64,000 nt of DNA, from the NCBI GenBank assembly GCA_001599755.1, contig BCHX01000007.1, forward strand, positions 1,550,001 to 1,614,000, in the 5' to 3' direction. This DNA comes from Gliomastix tumulicola (taxonomy: Eukaryota > Ascomycota > Sordariomycetes > Hypocreales > Bionectriaceae). The position numbers were made by a program, and so were the translations under genes. The notes under the pieces were generated by a model. That model had not been told where the DNA came from, did no database searches, and saw only the letters and a program-made list of their open reading frames with translations. This document shows, in pieces, positions 32,127-42,656 of the stretch (within the stretch, counting starts at the first letter, position 1; the number at the start of each line of letters is the position of its first letter).

Positions 32127-34152
32127 GTTGTCTGTGGGAATCGGTTCTTGCGTGAAGTGTTGGTTGTTGTTATTGCTGTTGTGCGAGACTGCTGCTGCTG
32201 CTGCTCTGCTCGAAAAGTGCGGATTGGTAGTAGTAAGTTGTGTGGAGGGGAAAGATTGTTGAGAATGGGATGGGAAGCGAGGAGGAGGAGCACCTCGGGT
32301 TATATAAGTACCACCGGCAGCACTAGATCGCCGGAGGAGGGCCCTGTATGACACCATGGCCAGGGAAAGTCGCAGTGTGACGAAGCCAACCTTTTGCCTG
32401 AAAACTTGCCTCTTCCAGGAAGGGGGCGGCAGCCTAGAAAGTTCTCTATGGACAGACTCACATCGGCGCGCCGGAAACGTATTGGTGTGCGTTGGGCTGT
32501 CCCGTCGTGATGACGTCGACAAACCACCTGCCAGAATAGTCTGGTGCTATCGCGGCCTCAAGGCGTGGTGGGTGGACGGCTGTTAGTGGTGGTTCCTTTG
32601 CCTCACCTTATTGTTCGGACCTTTATGCATGTAAAGGGCGAGCTTGGCCAGGCTTTAATCATGATGGATCTCGATTGCACATGGGATTATTACTTCATGA
32701 TCGGGGGCAGGGAATGGCTATCTTTTGATGCTGGTGATCTGGGCTTCCCGTTCCCGTTCCCTGTTCATGGAACGGCTAGCGTACCCTAGACCTCGGCCGT
32801 GGGGAAGAAGCCGTCTGGTACGGGCAGCTTTGAAAGACCCCGAATCAACAGCTACTAGGCTCTAGGGGTGTAAGATGGAATGCTCTTCTCATCTGCAGAT
32901 GTGAGGCTTGTTGTTTCCGCGATTATTGAACTTTCGCATCTGATTTCTCACCGTCAAATGGCTGCTAGCACGTAAGGTAAGCTGAAGCCCACTGCTAGCA
33001 TCATCAGCCTCAGCCACAGCATCCACTTGCGCAGTCGACTAAATTAGTCCTTAAGCTGGGGCCATACATTCTGCGTCTGTATGTCGCTCAATTATTTCGT
33101 CAACCACGTAGCCACTCCCGTAACCTCCCTCACCAATCACCACCAAGCCCCAGTGTTCCCTGTTTCACGAGCGAGTCGTTGCAAAGAATTTTTCCCGTAT
33201 CCGTCGGCGCTGCCTGAACACAATTAATTGCCTGAGGGGGTGGGAAATGACACGACGTAGCATTCGAGAGAATCACGTTGTCGCTGTAACGTGCCTGACA
33301 TGGCCAGTTCGGAATGAAGTTCAAAGCTGGGAGAGACAAGCCATTGAATGCAGCACCTGATGCTGGTGGTCTAAAAATAAACACACGCGGTTCCCTGCAA
33401 ATGAAAGAAAAGGTGATCTCACCAGGGAAAAGCCCAAGGCTGTGCAAACGTGGAAAAGGCCCCAAAACGCTGGACCCTCCCCCCAGCTGCTGCGCTGCAC
33501 GTTTAGGTCATCTTTTCCCAAGGGTCTTTCACAAGTAGCCGGCCCACACAGACGTACCAGGCCCGCACGCGAAAAACAAGGAAAAGGTACATCCGGGGTA
33601 CGACCGGTCAGCCAACACGAACATGCAACGACTGGGATCAGCATCGCCCTTAGCTCCGTTTCTGCCCCCTGCTTCGTGTGCTGCGTGTTGCCAGCTAAAC
33701 CGCCATTCTCCTATTTTTCTTTTTCCCTTTCCTCAAAACTCACGGATCATCACCACATCTTTCTTCTCCCCCTTCTCCTAGCATTGTTTCTATCCCCTAA
33801 TCAAACGACTTTGCAAGGGAAGATTCTCTTTTTTCTTTTCTTCGTCAATCCCCGGTCACCTTCGTTTTTGGGGCCTCTTGCATTCGGGCGGGCGTCTTTC
33901 TGTTACTACTGGTACCTACCACCTTTCACGAAGCTTACGATTTTCTCCTGTACGCCGTTGTCGTCTTCCCGGGGCATTTTCTCTGCCTGCTTCCCGCCGC
34001 CCAGACATCAGGCATCTGTACCACGGGGACGTTCCAATCGACAGGCGATTTTTCTTTTTGCCGAACCGACATTTTTCCCCCCTTCGACGAAGACCGAAGA
34101 ACCGAACCGAGAGACGTCATCGTCCAACAACACGACATAACACACAATAAGC
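32127..34152. other. 2 kb divergent intergenic region
   Basis: It holds the promoter of the I78 gene on the left and a long pyrimidine-rich leader (about 33,680-34,140) of the membrane-protein gene on the right. The open frame through that leader (33,442-34,140) is rich in Ser, Pro and Phe from CT-rich DNA and is not credible as a protein. Confidence 0.5.
32300..32307 (-). promoter_or_regulatory. TATA box of the I78 inhibitor gene
   Basis: TTATATAA on the minus strand, 174 nt upstream of the short start at 32126. It lies inside the possible longer coding frame, which argues that the main transcript begins downstream of it. Confidence 0.5.
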
Positions 34153-35025
34153 ATGCATTTCCTCTCGGCAGCCCTCTTCGCCAGCGGCGCCATGGCAGCT
34201 GCCGTGGGCCGCAGCGCGGACAACGGCTGGGACTGCGTGCTCGCCAACACGAACGAGATGGCCGCTGACCCGCCCTGCGGCGACAGCGAGGCCCTCGCCG
34301 CCTGCTTCGCCAAGCTCGACGACTCTACTCCCGATGCCCTCGCCGAGTGCTACGTGGCCGCCGGCTGCTCCAGCTTCGAAGCCGTCGACCTCGCGGGCAC
34401 GGCCCAGCGCCGCTGCCGCGAGCTGCTCGGCCGTAACAATGACCTCCGACGACGATCCCGCGGCGAGCTCGACGCCAGAGGACCCCAGCCGACGGCGGCG
34501 CCTGAGCTCGCGGGTATGAACCCGTTCTGGCAGGGCCACGTCTTCCCGCGAACGGCGTACTCGGACAGCGACTGCTTCGACTTCAAGGACAAGGAGACCA
34601 AGGACTGCGACGTGCAGACCAACGACGGCAAAGTCTCGACGGGCGGCTGCTCGACCATCACGGTCACGGAGTCGTCGTGCGCCGCGGGCAAGACGTGCAC
34701 CACCGACGAGAAGATCATGAAGACGGTGTGCATGGACCTCGACAACGGCCTCGACGTCGGCGGCATCATCGTCACCGTCATCTTCGGCGTCGCCATCGTC
34801 GCCGGCATCGCCACCATCACCTTCCTCTGCTGCAAGGACCGCAAGGAGCAGAAGCGCCTGGCCGCCAAGGCCGCCACCGTCGAGCTGCACCGCGCCGCCA
34901 CCAAGAAGAAGAAGGAGGCCGAGGCCCGCGCCCAGCGCGCGCCCCTCATGGCCCAGGAGCAGGAGCGCCAGCGCGACGTCAGCACCGGCTCCACGGACCC
35001 CTTCCACGACAGGAACCGATCTTAG
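34153..35025 (+). CDS. Cys-rich single-pass membrane protein with signal peptide
   Basis: 290 residues, one exon. A signal peptide (MHFLSAALFASGAMAAAVG) is followed by an ectodomain of about 180 residues with spaced cysteines, including ACFAKL, AECYVAAGC and a second cluster CFDFKDKETKDC...GGCSTITVTESSCAAGKTC. A single membrane helix is at about residues 204-226 (GGIIVTVIFGVAIVAG) followed by CC and a basic cytosolic tail with KKKKEAEARAQR. This is a type I cell-surface layout. The first Cys group recalls CFEM-like modules, but I cannot count a full eight-Cys pattern. A surface sensor or adhesin role is possible; no family is named. A long CT-rich leader precedes it. Confidence 0.78.
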   Translation: MHFLSAALFASGAMAAAVGRSADNGWDCVLANTNEMAADPPCGDSEALAACFAKLDDSTPDALAECYVAAGCSSFEAVDLAGTAQRRCRELLGRNNDLRRRSRGELDARGPQPTAAPELAGMNPFWQGHVFPRTAYSDSDCFDFKDKETKDCDVQTNDGKVSTGGCSTITVTESSCAAGKTCTTDEKIMKTVCMDLDNGLDVGGIIVTVIFGVAIVAGIATITFLCCKDRKEQKRLAAKAATVELHRAATKKKKEAEARAQRAPLMAQEQERQRDVSTGSTDPFHDRNRS

Positions 35026-35848
35026 AAGGGTCCCTCGCGTGGTGGCGGCGGGAGTCGAACAAATACTGGTGGGCATGGGCATGGGCAGCAGCAGCAGCAG
35101 AGGAGGCTCAGCAGGGTGCAGGAGGGCAGGGTGCTCGCCGGCTACGGGGATCTGGGCTCGCAGAGTGCCGCGGCCTACGTGTCATACTCTCGGCCCAACG
35201 TTGCGTGAGACGACTGTCACACACAAGAGGTGACCCCCTTGGCCCCGGTGGGAGGGAAACGGGTATGCCGGTTGTGTACAACTTCAGCAGACGAGGGGCC
35301 CCTTCCCCCCGATTGGAACGGGTTATACTCGGTCTTGCGTAGAGACGGATAGGGAGTTTTCTATTTTGCGAGCTCTTTCTACGCTGCGATATTATCCGCG
35401 CGTCGAATGATGCGACAGTGCGGACGCACGTATCTTTTGACTTTTTTTCGTCTTTTTTTCGGTTATTTGTTGGATTGTAAGGGTACATCTTTGTTAGGCA
35501 GGGAGATATCAAAAGAACCAGGGTTTCCATCAAGATGAAGCGTGTCAGTGAACTGAACTATCCCAGATCAAGGGTTGCTGGCTTCCCCGTGATTCTACGC
35601 TCTCGATGTGGACATACCTGTCTGACAGTGGTGATGTCGCCGGCTATACCTCACTGACAGACATTTATGGCAGGATGAAGCGATTGACGAAGGCCCAAGA
35701 TCAAATTGACTTATTAGACGAGGACTAGAAAAAGATGCCGACCAGACTCCAAACACCATACCTAGATTATAAAGGTGCTCAGCGCTGCTGCAAAGCAAAC
35801 CCTGTCATATCCTCTCTAGTGTTGATGCATGGCTTGCAGGTCCTAGAC
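35026..35848. other. Convergent 3' region
   Basis: Shared downstream region of the membrane-protein gene (+) and the nucleotidyltransferase-like gene (-). It has T-rich stretches near 35,440-35,470. No gene is seen. Confidence 0.5.
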
Positions 35849-37198
35849 TCAACTTCCAGCTTTAGGCTTCTCTGCGACCTCGGTGGAAGCACTTGCTCCC
35901 TCCTCGGCCTTCCTAGCCAGCTTGGCCCGGTACGTCTCCACCTGCTTGTCGTAGGCGATCTTCCCGACTTCATCCTTGTGCGTCTCGATGAAATCGAGCA
36001 CCTTGTCGACATTATACATCCCGTTCTCGTCCTTGCAGTCCTTGGGCGCGGATACGCCGTATTCCTGATCGTCCTCGAGGATGATTTTCTTGAGTGCCTT
36101 GACTAGGCATGCTCTGTAGGTGACTGCAGTCTCATGTGACGCGTCTGTCGGATGGGGAATAGCCCCCTTGATCACGTTGTTCGCGATGAAAAGCCGCTGC
36201 TTCTCTGCTAGGAAATCCCGTAGCCGCTTGTCGTACTCTTCCCTGACGTGGAAGCGGGCGATGGCTTCCGCCGTCACCTCTTCCCTTGTCGTCTTCCGCT
36301 CGGAGAAGCGGCCCAGGCGACGGCACTCGGGCTTGAACTCATCCACCCACTTGCGAAATCCGGGGCGGAAGTTCATCCGTCTCCTGTCGTTGGACTTGAG
36401 TTTCTCGGGTGCCTGGTCATCGGATTTGCCACCGGACTTGCCACCGCCGGTAGCCTCGCCATCCAGTGGCTCGTCGTCTTCGTCTAGAGGCGGTACGTAG
36501 AACATGCGGCATTGCGTGACGTACTCGTACATGGCGTCGAGGTCGGGGAACTGGCCCTGGAAGTAGGTCGTCGCGGGGAGATTGAGGAAGTCGAGGATCT
36601 GGAGGTGATCCGCTGTCAGGAAGACCTTGCCTCTCTTCTTGTCGGCTTTCTCGACCTCGGGGATGCGGAGCCACATGGCGGCCTGGTCGACCGTGAGGCC
36701 GTATGGACGGATGGTGGCGCCAATCAGGTTCCAGATGTCGCCGTGTGCGTGCTTGAAGTTGGTCCACTCGAGCCGGCTTTTCTCTCGGAAGATGGAGACG
36801 TCGACCTGAATGAACTTGGGCTTCTTGGACTCTGATTCGGATTCCGAGCTCGTCCGCTCAACCACATGCGTGCCTGGGAAATCGGGCCACGGGACAGCGA
36901 GGTTCGAGGAGGCTCCCTCGCCTTTTGCGACGATCATGCGCACTGCACCAATGGCCCCCGAGATCTGCTCCAGCGCCTTCGTCGTGCTGTCCGTGACCGT
37001 ACCCTCTTTCGGGCCACAGACGGCAATGTCAACATCCCCAAAGTCCTTCTTCCCGGGACCGTCAATCGGCGAGTCGACGACCTCATATAGATTCCGCAGA
37101 ATATCGAAACACTGCGCTTTGAACTGGAGGTAGACCTCCTTTGGCATGCGCGGCGTGTAGAGCGGGTCCGGACCCGAGGCGAAGGCAAGTCCGCCCAT
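35849..37198 (-). CDS. Nucleotidyltransferase-fold protein of unknown substrate
   Basis: About 449 residues in one exon. Residues 52-60 (DFGDVDIAV) match the G-D-x-D core of the polymerase-beta-like nucleotidyltransferase fold, with Asp55 and Asp57. A third acidic position is Asp133 in FIQVDVSIF. The three together are what an active enzyme needs. A helical region follows (HAHGDIWNLIGATIRPYGLT), then a Gly/Ser/Lys linker and a charged C-terminal half with RRMNFRPGFRKWVDEF. The N-terminus lacks a signal. The start Met at 37196-37198 lies 118 nt below a TATA box, whereas the frame itself is open to 37447. I do not know a characterised member; transfer of a nucleotide to RNA, protein or a small molecule is possible. 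Confidence 0.75.
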   Translation of the reverse strand: MGGLAFASGPDPLYTPRMPKEVYLQFKAQCFDILRNLYEVVDSPIDGPGKKDFGDVDIAVCGPKEGTVTDSTTKALEQISGAIGAVRMIVAKGEGASSNLAVPWPDFPGTHVVERTSSESESESKKPKFIQVDVSIFREKSRLEWTNFKHAHGDIWNLIGATIRPYGLTVDQAAMWLRIPEVEKADKKRGKVFLTADHLQILDFLNLPATTYFQGQFPDLDAMYEYVTQCRMFYVPPLDEDDEPLDGEATGGGKSGGKSDDQAPEKLKSNDRRRMNFRPGFRKWVDEFKPECRRLGRFSERKTTREEVTAEAIARFHVREEYDKRLRDFLAEKQRLFIANNVIKGAIPHPTDASHETAVTYRACLVKALKKIILEDDQEYGVSAPKDCKDENGMYNVDKVLDFIETHKDEVGKIAYDKQVETYRAKLARKAEEGASASTEVAEKPKAGS

Positions 37199-38009
37199 CT
37201 TCAATCGGTTTCCGAGAGCTTGCACGTCAGGACTCAGGACAGTGTCTGGGCAGAATAAATGTGCAGAATGACGGAAAGCTCTGGAGCAGGAGCGCTGGCC
37301 AAGACCACGACCTGGTATATATAGCCTCGACGATGGCTCTGCAGCGAAGCCCAAGCGGGGGGCCGACCAAAGGTGTGAGTCAATGCCGACGGAGGATGAG
37401 ACTGAGTCAAGGTCAGAGATCTGGGGCAGATGGAACAGGGCTGTCAATCACAGCTCCTTCAATCATACCAGGAAATCTCTATCTCAAGGCCTTGGGGCGC
37501 TTTGTTGTGGCTGCAGATCGGATGCGAGGAGGATGCCAACGGCGGTGCACCGGTGATGAAGCAAGCAGCCGCGGTCGGATAATTGGGCGCATGAGAGGAA
37601 GAGAGTAAGCTTGGTCAGGGAGCACGAGAATCAACCCCCGTTTGAGCCCTCGAGCAGCCTTCCATGGTAGAAGAGGGTGGAACGGAGTGGAAGGTGAAGG
37701 GAGAAGAATTCGGTCCGTGATGCTCTGTGTGGGGGCCAATTGAAGCCGCCAACTCGGGAAAGAAGCAACGTCGTAGCGCGCCTTCCATTACTTTTGCTCC
37801 CGAACCTTTTCCATGACGACCGCAGAACACAGAAAGAACACAGAAAGAACACAGAACACAGAACACAAGATGCAACCACTGCACAGTCTCTTCATTGCCG
37901 CGTCTGCGACTGGGTTGCATTTTTGCTTGCTTGGCGATCAATTGCTGGTACATCTATCTAGATGCGGTCATACTCAAACTACTCGAATGGGGTCACCCCT
38001 GGACATCCA
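37199..38009. other. Intergenic region with TATA box and AGAACAC-type repeats
   Basis: This lies between two minus-strand genes. It includes the TATA box at 37316-37323 and an irregular repeat of ACAGAA/GAACAC units at 37823-37867. No coding frame is supported. Confidence 0.5.
37316..37323 (-). promoter_or_regulatory. TATA box of the nucleotidyltransferase-like gene
   Basis: TATATATA on the minus strand, 118 nt upstream of the chosen ATG at 37198 and within the longer open frame. It supports the shorter protein. Confidence 0.5.
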
Positions 38010-40566
38010 TCACACGAACCCAGCGTCAAGCACGTTGTAGACTCCCTCGACCTTTCGCCAGCCAAGCTTACCCATCTTAATGGGGATCCTCAGCTCACTG
38101 GCGCCCTGGCCTACCACCCCACGACCAATCCTGTCGATATTGCCGCAGAACAACATGTCCTCCTCTGTGGACACCTGTCGATGTGTCACGATCTTGACCT
38201 CGTTACCCTTCCTCGCATCCAGACACACGAGCGCATGCCCCAGCGGCGTTTCCACCTTGAGCATGCTGAGGCCGCTCAGCAGGAGCGTCTTGTTCATGAC
38301 GGGCACGTCGATGGAGAACCCGCTCCCGCCGTCGCCGGTCTTGTGGCGGAACAAGGTGTTGTACGGCCCGCACGTCTTCAGCAGGGAGTCCTCTTCATCG
38401 TGGAGGAGCTTCGCGATGATCATCTGCGGGTGCACGCCCGTCACGGCGCTGACCTCGGACACGGACCGGCACTTGACGAAGCCGTGGAGGAAGTCGCTCC
38501 AGGCCCAGCTCTCCACCTTGACGGCCTTGCAGATGAGGACGAGGAAGGCGGCGAGGGCCCATGCGTAGACCGTGATGTTGAAGGGATCGACACCCTTGAG
38601 CCGCTCGTTGAGCACGATGCCGATGGCGAGCCCCCCCGCGACGAGGAAGGCCGCGATGATGGCCACCGTCCACACATAAAAGGCGCACTGGATCACCACG
38701 GCGCTCTCCGTGTAGACCCAGGAGCTCATGAGTTCGTTTGTCTTGGCGAGCTCGCGCTCCCTCTTGGGATAATTCGTGCTCGTGGACCCGGATTCGAGTA
38801 TGCTGGTTCGGGAGAAAAGCCCCCCCTGCACGGCCTGTGACAGGTGAAGCACGTCACTGGGCAGGCGCTGCTCTCGGATCCTCTCGAAGTCGCGGGTGTA
38901 CAGGCGGACAAACATGCTGAACGATCGCTCCGGAAACGGGCGGACGTACTCGCCAACATCTGAGGTGAGGTAGAACATGTCGAGGAATGCCTTGAACGGT
39001 GAAGACACGACCGGCCCTGCCATGGCTAGGAGGACGAGCAGCGTGATGACCTCGTTCAGCGTTTGCAACTCGTAGGACTTCCGCTGAAGGACGGAAGCAC
39101 TATTGGCTGCACCCCGGCTATGGGCATCCGAGTACATCCACTCAATGGTGGTCTTGGTAGGTAGACCACCGGTGTTGGTGCCGTTGGACCTTGGGCTAAC
39201 AGGGGGCCTGGCATTGCGTATGAGATGGTTGATTGATGCATCCAGCATCCTGAACGCAGGATGGGCAAAGTTGATCTCATCCCGGTCCGACGTGCTGGAG
39301 AACTCGAAGTCTCGATCTTGAAACAGAAAGGTCTAGAAGCCCGTCAGACTCAGCATAAGGAGAAGATTTCGGCGCGAATTTCGCGGTCCCGGGGGAACTC
39401 ACCTGAAAGTTATGAAACCCAGTCTCCATCACAACACCACAGATCTCGTACTGGTTTCTGTTGAATCCGGTATGCTGGCCACCTGGGAGCAAGAACATCA
39501 GGACCTGCTTCAGCTGGCGAACGAAACCGGTACGAATCTTCTGCTGGTTGGCACAGTACAAGAGGAGCTCGGCATGCTGGGAGGCGTTGCTCTCTTTGTT
39601 CTGGAGATTCCTCAACATGGAGTCGATGACTGATTGGTCACGCTTCTTCGGAGCCTCATCCTTATACATCTCTTCGGCGATGCTCTTGACTAGATCTCCA
39701 TTCTGGGCTGAATGGCGAAGGCCATCCTCCATGTTCCGCAGAAGAAACTTGACTTTGGCGTTGAACTTGGCAAGGGGCCCGAGCAGCTTGTGGCGCCAGA
39801 GTTCGCCTTCCGCTATCTGGGAGATGTATCTGGCAAACGCGCCCGCGATGAAGTCAAAAACACTGATGGCGTCCTCCACAAAGTCGTCAAACGTATATGC
39901 CGCGTCGCTGGTCTGCCGCGTGACATTCTCGGACATCTGGTGGAAGGCGGCACGGTCGGCAGCCCGAAGCCCTTGATGGGTGGATGCGTAGGCCTCGAAT
40001 TCCACGTCTATGGGTGCGTAGATGAGGCTGACGCTATCGTTGTCAAACGAGCTGAGTTTGAACGCGTAGATGATGAACTGTGTGAGGACTTCCAAAGCTC
40101 TCGCTCCTTGGAAATTGTCCTTGGCAAAGTTCTCGCACCCGGAGAAGATCAAAGGCTCGTCATCATTCTCTACGATGGTGGCGAAACGTCTGATCTCGTC
40201 CCTGACCAGGTCCTTCTCATCATCCTGCGATACGGCATGAATACTGAGACTGTCGTAGTCTTGGAAGTGGGGGTCAATGGCCAGCAGTTTATCTGGTAGG
40301 TAGGCGCTTCGCAGAGCCTCCTCGATGTCCAGAGTCATCTTCTGCTGTTGCGTGCGGGGGTTCAGAGGAATCGTCTCTGGAGGCGGGTTCGTCTTGGCTT
40401 TGTTTCGCTTCCATAGTAGAGCACTGGCGAGTCCGCAGGTGAAATCGGCTGTGGAGTACATGGTGTTGGATCGACGAAGGAGGTCTGGGTTGTTACCCTG
40501 CGTAGCTGGCGGCTCATTTGTAGGCTCACTGCTGCCATTGGTTGCAGTGGTTGATGATTCGGACAT
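38010..40566 (-). CDS. Large three-TM fungal protein of unknown function
   Basis: Exons 40566-39403 and 39332-38010 join in phase 0 across a 70-nt intron (GTGAGT donor), giving about 828 residues. The N-terminal half looks soluble and helical, with acidic patches and no known motif. After about residue 480 there is a hydrophobic helix (VITLLVLLAMAGPVV), then a long hydrophobic hairpin-like stretch at about 600-628 (YVWTVAIIAAFLVAGG) and a third at about 642-658 (YAWALAAFLVLICKAV). The C-terminal 170 residues look soluble. The N-terminus has no signal peptide. The layout suggests an integral membrane protein with a large cytosolic front part. I cannot assign a family. Confidence 0.78.
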
Positions 40567-41541
40567 CTTGTCAACGATACCAAAACAGGTCGTTTTTTCC
40601 GCTGTGAAGTTTGAAGAAAGACACGGGAGAGGGGGCTGGAGTGAAATTTCGATTGATCACGTAAATTGAATGAATGAAGAGCCCCCCTGATCATATAATG
40701 ATAAAGCTCGACTGAAGACTGGCTGCGGACGACTGGACTTCCTCCCGATCGGATAGAGGCAGCATTGCCCCTCCCAAAAAGCCCAGCTCCTAAACATACG
40801 CTCGGTGTAGCTGCACAGCATTTCGCCTAAGCTCGTATCCAAAGCTACTCATGCTCATTGGCCAAGGACAATGCCACCGGCTGGTGCTGAGCGGATCAAA
40901 CTGGTCGCCTGCGCCTATGCCACGTAAAGCAATAGCATGAAGTCGCCTCCCCCCTCCTCCCCCCCCACACACTCGCGTTGGGCGTTTGGTGCCCAACGAT
41001 ATGTTCGCCTCACTTTTTCTTTTCCTCCTCCACCTCGCCAAAGTGCAAGTCATTGTATGATTCAACCCCGCCAGACCTTTTCCCGTGCAGGAGCTCAGCT
41101 GGCATCGGCTCACGGCTTTCCTCTCTCGGCTGTTCTGGGGGCGAGGGAGGCTGGGTAGATGAATAGGCAGACTCAGACCCATCCCCACCATTGCCAATTA
41201 TGAGTCTCTGAGTGGTTGGGCTGGCTCCTCATCTGATACAACGATTGGCTATACCAAGCGAAGGCATTCTTCACCGTCTATCATGCATACCCGTTGCGGC
41301 GGTGTAAACTGCTTGTTCACAGAGCGCCAAGGCCTCAATGCCTGCCTGCTATTTGGAATGGGCATAGCCGCAGGGCTGTCTTGCAGATGGCCAAGATGTA
41401 ACGCCGAGTAAGTAATATGCGCTGGGGCAAAATGCTTTGGCTATTCTCCTCTCTCTCAATTTGTGTTTTTATATATATACGCGAGGTAGTAGAGCCTCTA
41501 GACATGTCTTCCTGCTCTATTACGCAGAGAAATTAAACAAG
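40567..41541. promoter_or_regulatory. Divergent promoter region
   Basis: This separates the three-TM gene (-) from the AAA+ gene (+). A TATATA element at 41469-41479 precedes the AAA+ gene and a weaker TATATGA-like element lies near 40,692 on the minus strand. No gene is seen. Confidence 0.5.
41469..41479 (+). promoter_or_regulatory. TATA element of the AAA+ gene
   Basis: An alternating TATATATATA stretch about 63-73 nt upstream of the ATG at 41542, a plausible core promoter. Confidence 0.45.
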
Positions 41542-42656
41542 ATGGAAGCTCTAGGAGACAAAGACTTTTTCCGATTTTTATTGGACGCCTCAAGCCACCT
41601 AGACCTTACCGACGACGACTCCCCCAAGAGCGGCGGCGATGCTCAGACACGACGAGCAGAAAGTCACCAGCAACTGATTTTTCGGTTAAGGATGGAATGT
41701 CGCTCCGAGGAGGAAATAAACTTGCTTGGCCGTATTGTGGACTTGAGTAAGCCTCCAATGAAGTCTCATCATGCATTCTCATGACAGTAATACTGATCCC
41801 AGCTGGTCTTCTGGCAGCAAACGTCCCCGAAGGATACGCGAATCTTTGCTTCGACGCCGGAGTGATTGATGCCTTGAGCGATGCAACATACATGTCGATC
41901 GACAGGCAAGATCAATTCGACTACGGCGTGCTTAAGAACAACCGACTCACAGGCGCAATCCTATACGGGCCCCCAGGAACGGGAAAGACGGCTCTTGCCC
42001 AGGCAATGGCGAAGGATAGAGGGCTCCGAATGCTGGCCATCTCCTCGGGCGACATCTTCGACAAGCACTGGGGCCATGATGAGAAGGTCATACGGGCTGC
42101 CTTCAGGCTAGCCAGGAGACTTCACCCCTGTGTTATCTTCGTCGACGAAGCCGACGGCATCCTGGGCATCCGGAGGGATGACGACAAGAGACACGCGCGA
42201 TCCATGCTGGGCGAGTTCCTGAGCCAGTGGGATGGCACTGGGAACCCGGTAGATCACACCCCACTTGTCCTGCTGGCTACCAACCGACCTTGGGACCTCG
42301 ACCCGGCGGCGAGCCGCAGAGCTCCGGTACGGATCCTGGTCGACTTACCGAGATCCGGCGAGCGGGAGGGCATCCTAGACGTACTGCTCAAGGAAGAGGC
42401 ACTCGCCGATGATATCACGACTCGTCAGCTGGCAACGATGACATCCTCCTATTCAGGGTCCGATCTGAAGAATCTATGCGTCATGGCGGCGATGACCTGC
42501 CTCAGACAGCAGAGGCCGGATGAGAACGGGGTATATGAAGGGAGAAGGGTCCTCAGCAAGCAACACTTCAAGACTGCCATGACAAACATGGGGCCAACCC
42601 CGACGAACTTGAAGCTTGCGAGGCGGTACATGGAATTCAGGAATCAGCAAGGCTAG
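41542..42656 (+). CDS. AAA+ ATPase, single domain, MSP1/spastin-like clade
   Basis: Exons 41542-41746 and 41803-42656 give about 352 residues. The single AAA module has Walker A GPPGTGKT, Walker B VIFVDEAD, a sensor region LLATNRPWDLD and the arginine-finger region ASRRAPVRILVDLP, followed by the C-terminal helical lid (SSYSGSDLKNLCVMAAMT). All ATP-handling residues look present. Length and motif spacing resemble the group of MSP1, katanin and spastin. A short N-terminal region of about 70 residues lacks a membrane helix, unlike true MSP1, so it may be soluble. The substrate is unknown. Filamentous fungi often carry several such small AAA proteins. Confidence 0.82.

Noticed and set aside
33442..34140. 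232-codon open frame upstream of the membrane protein
   Set aside because: The translated sequence reflects CT-rich leader DNA (Ser/Pro/Phe/Leu) and ends just before the true start; better read as a 5' UTR.
34117..35082. 321-codon open frame on the minus strand
   Set aside because: Antisense to the membrane-protein gene; Ala/Val/Asp/Glu-rich shadow.
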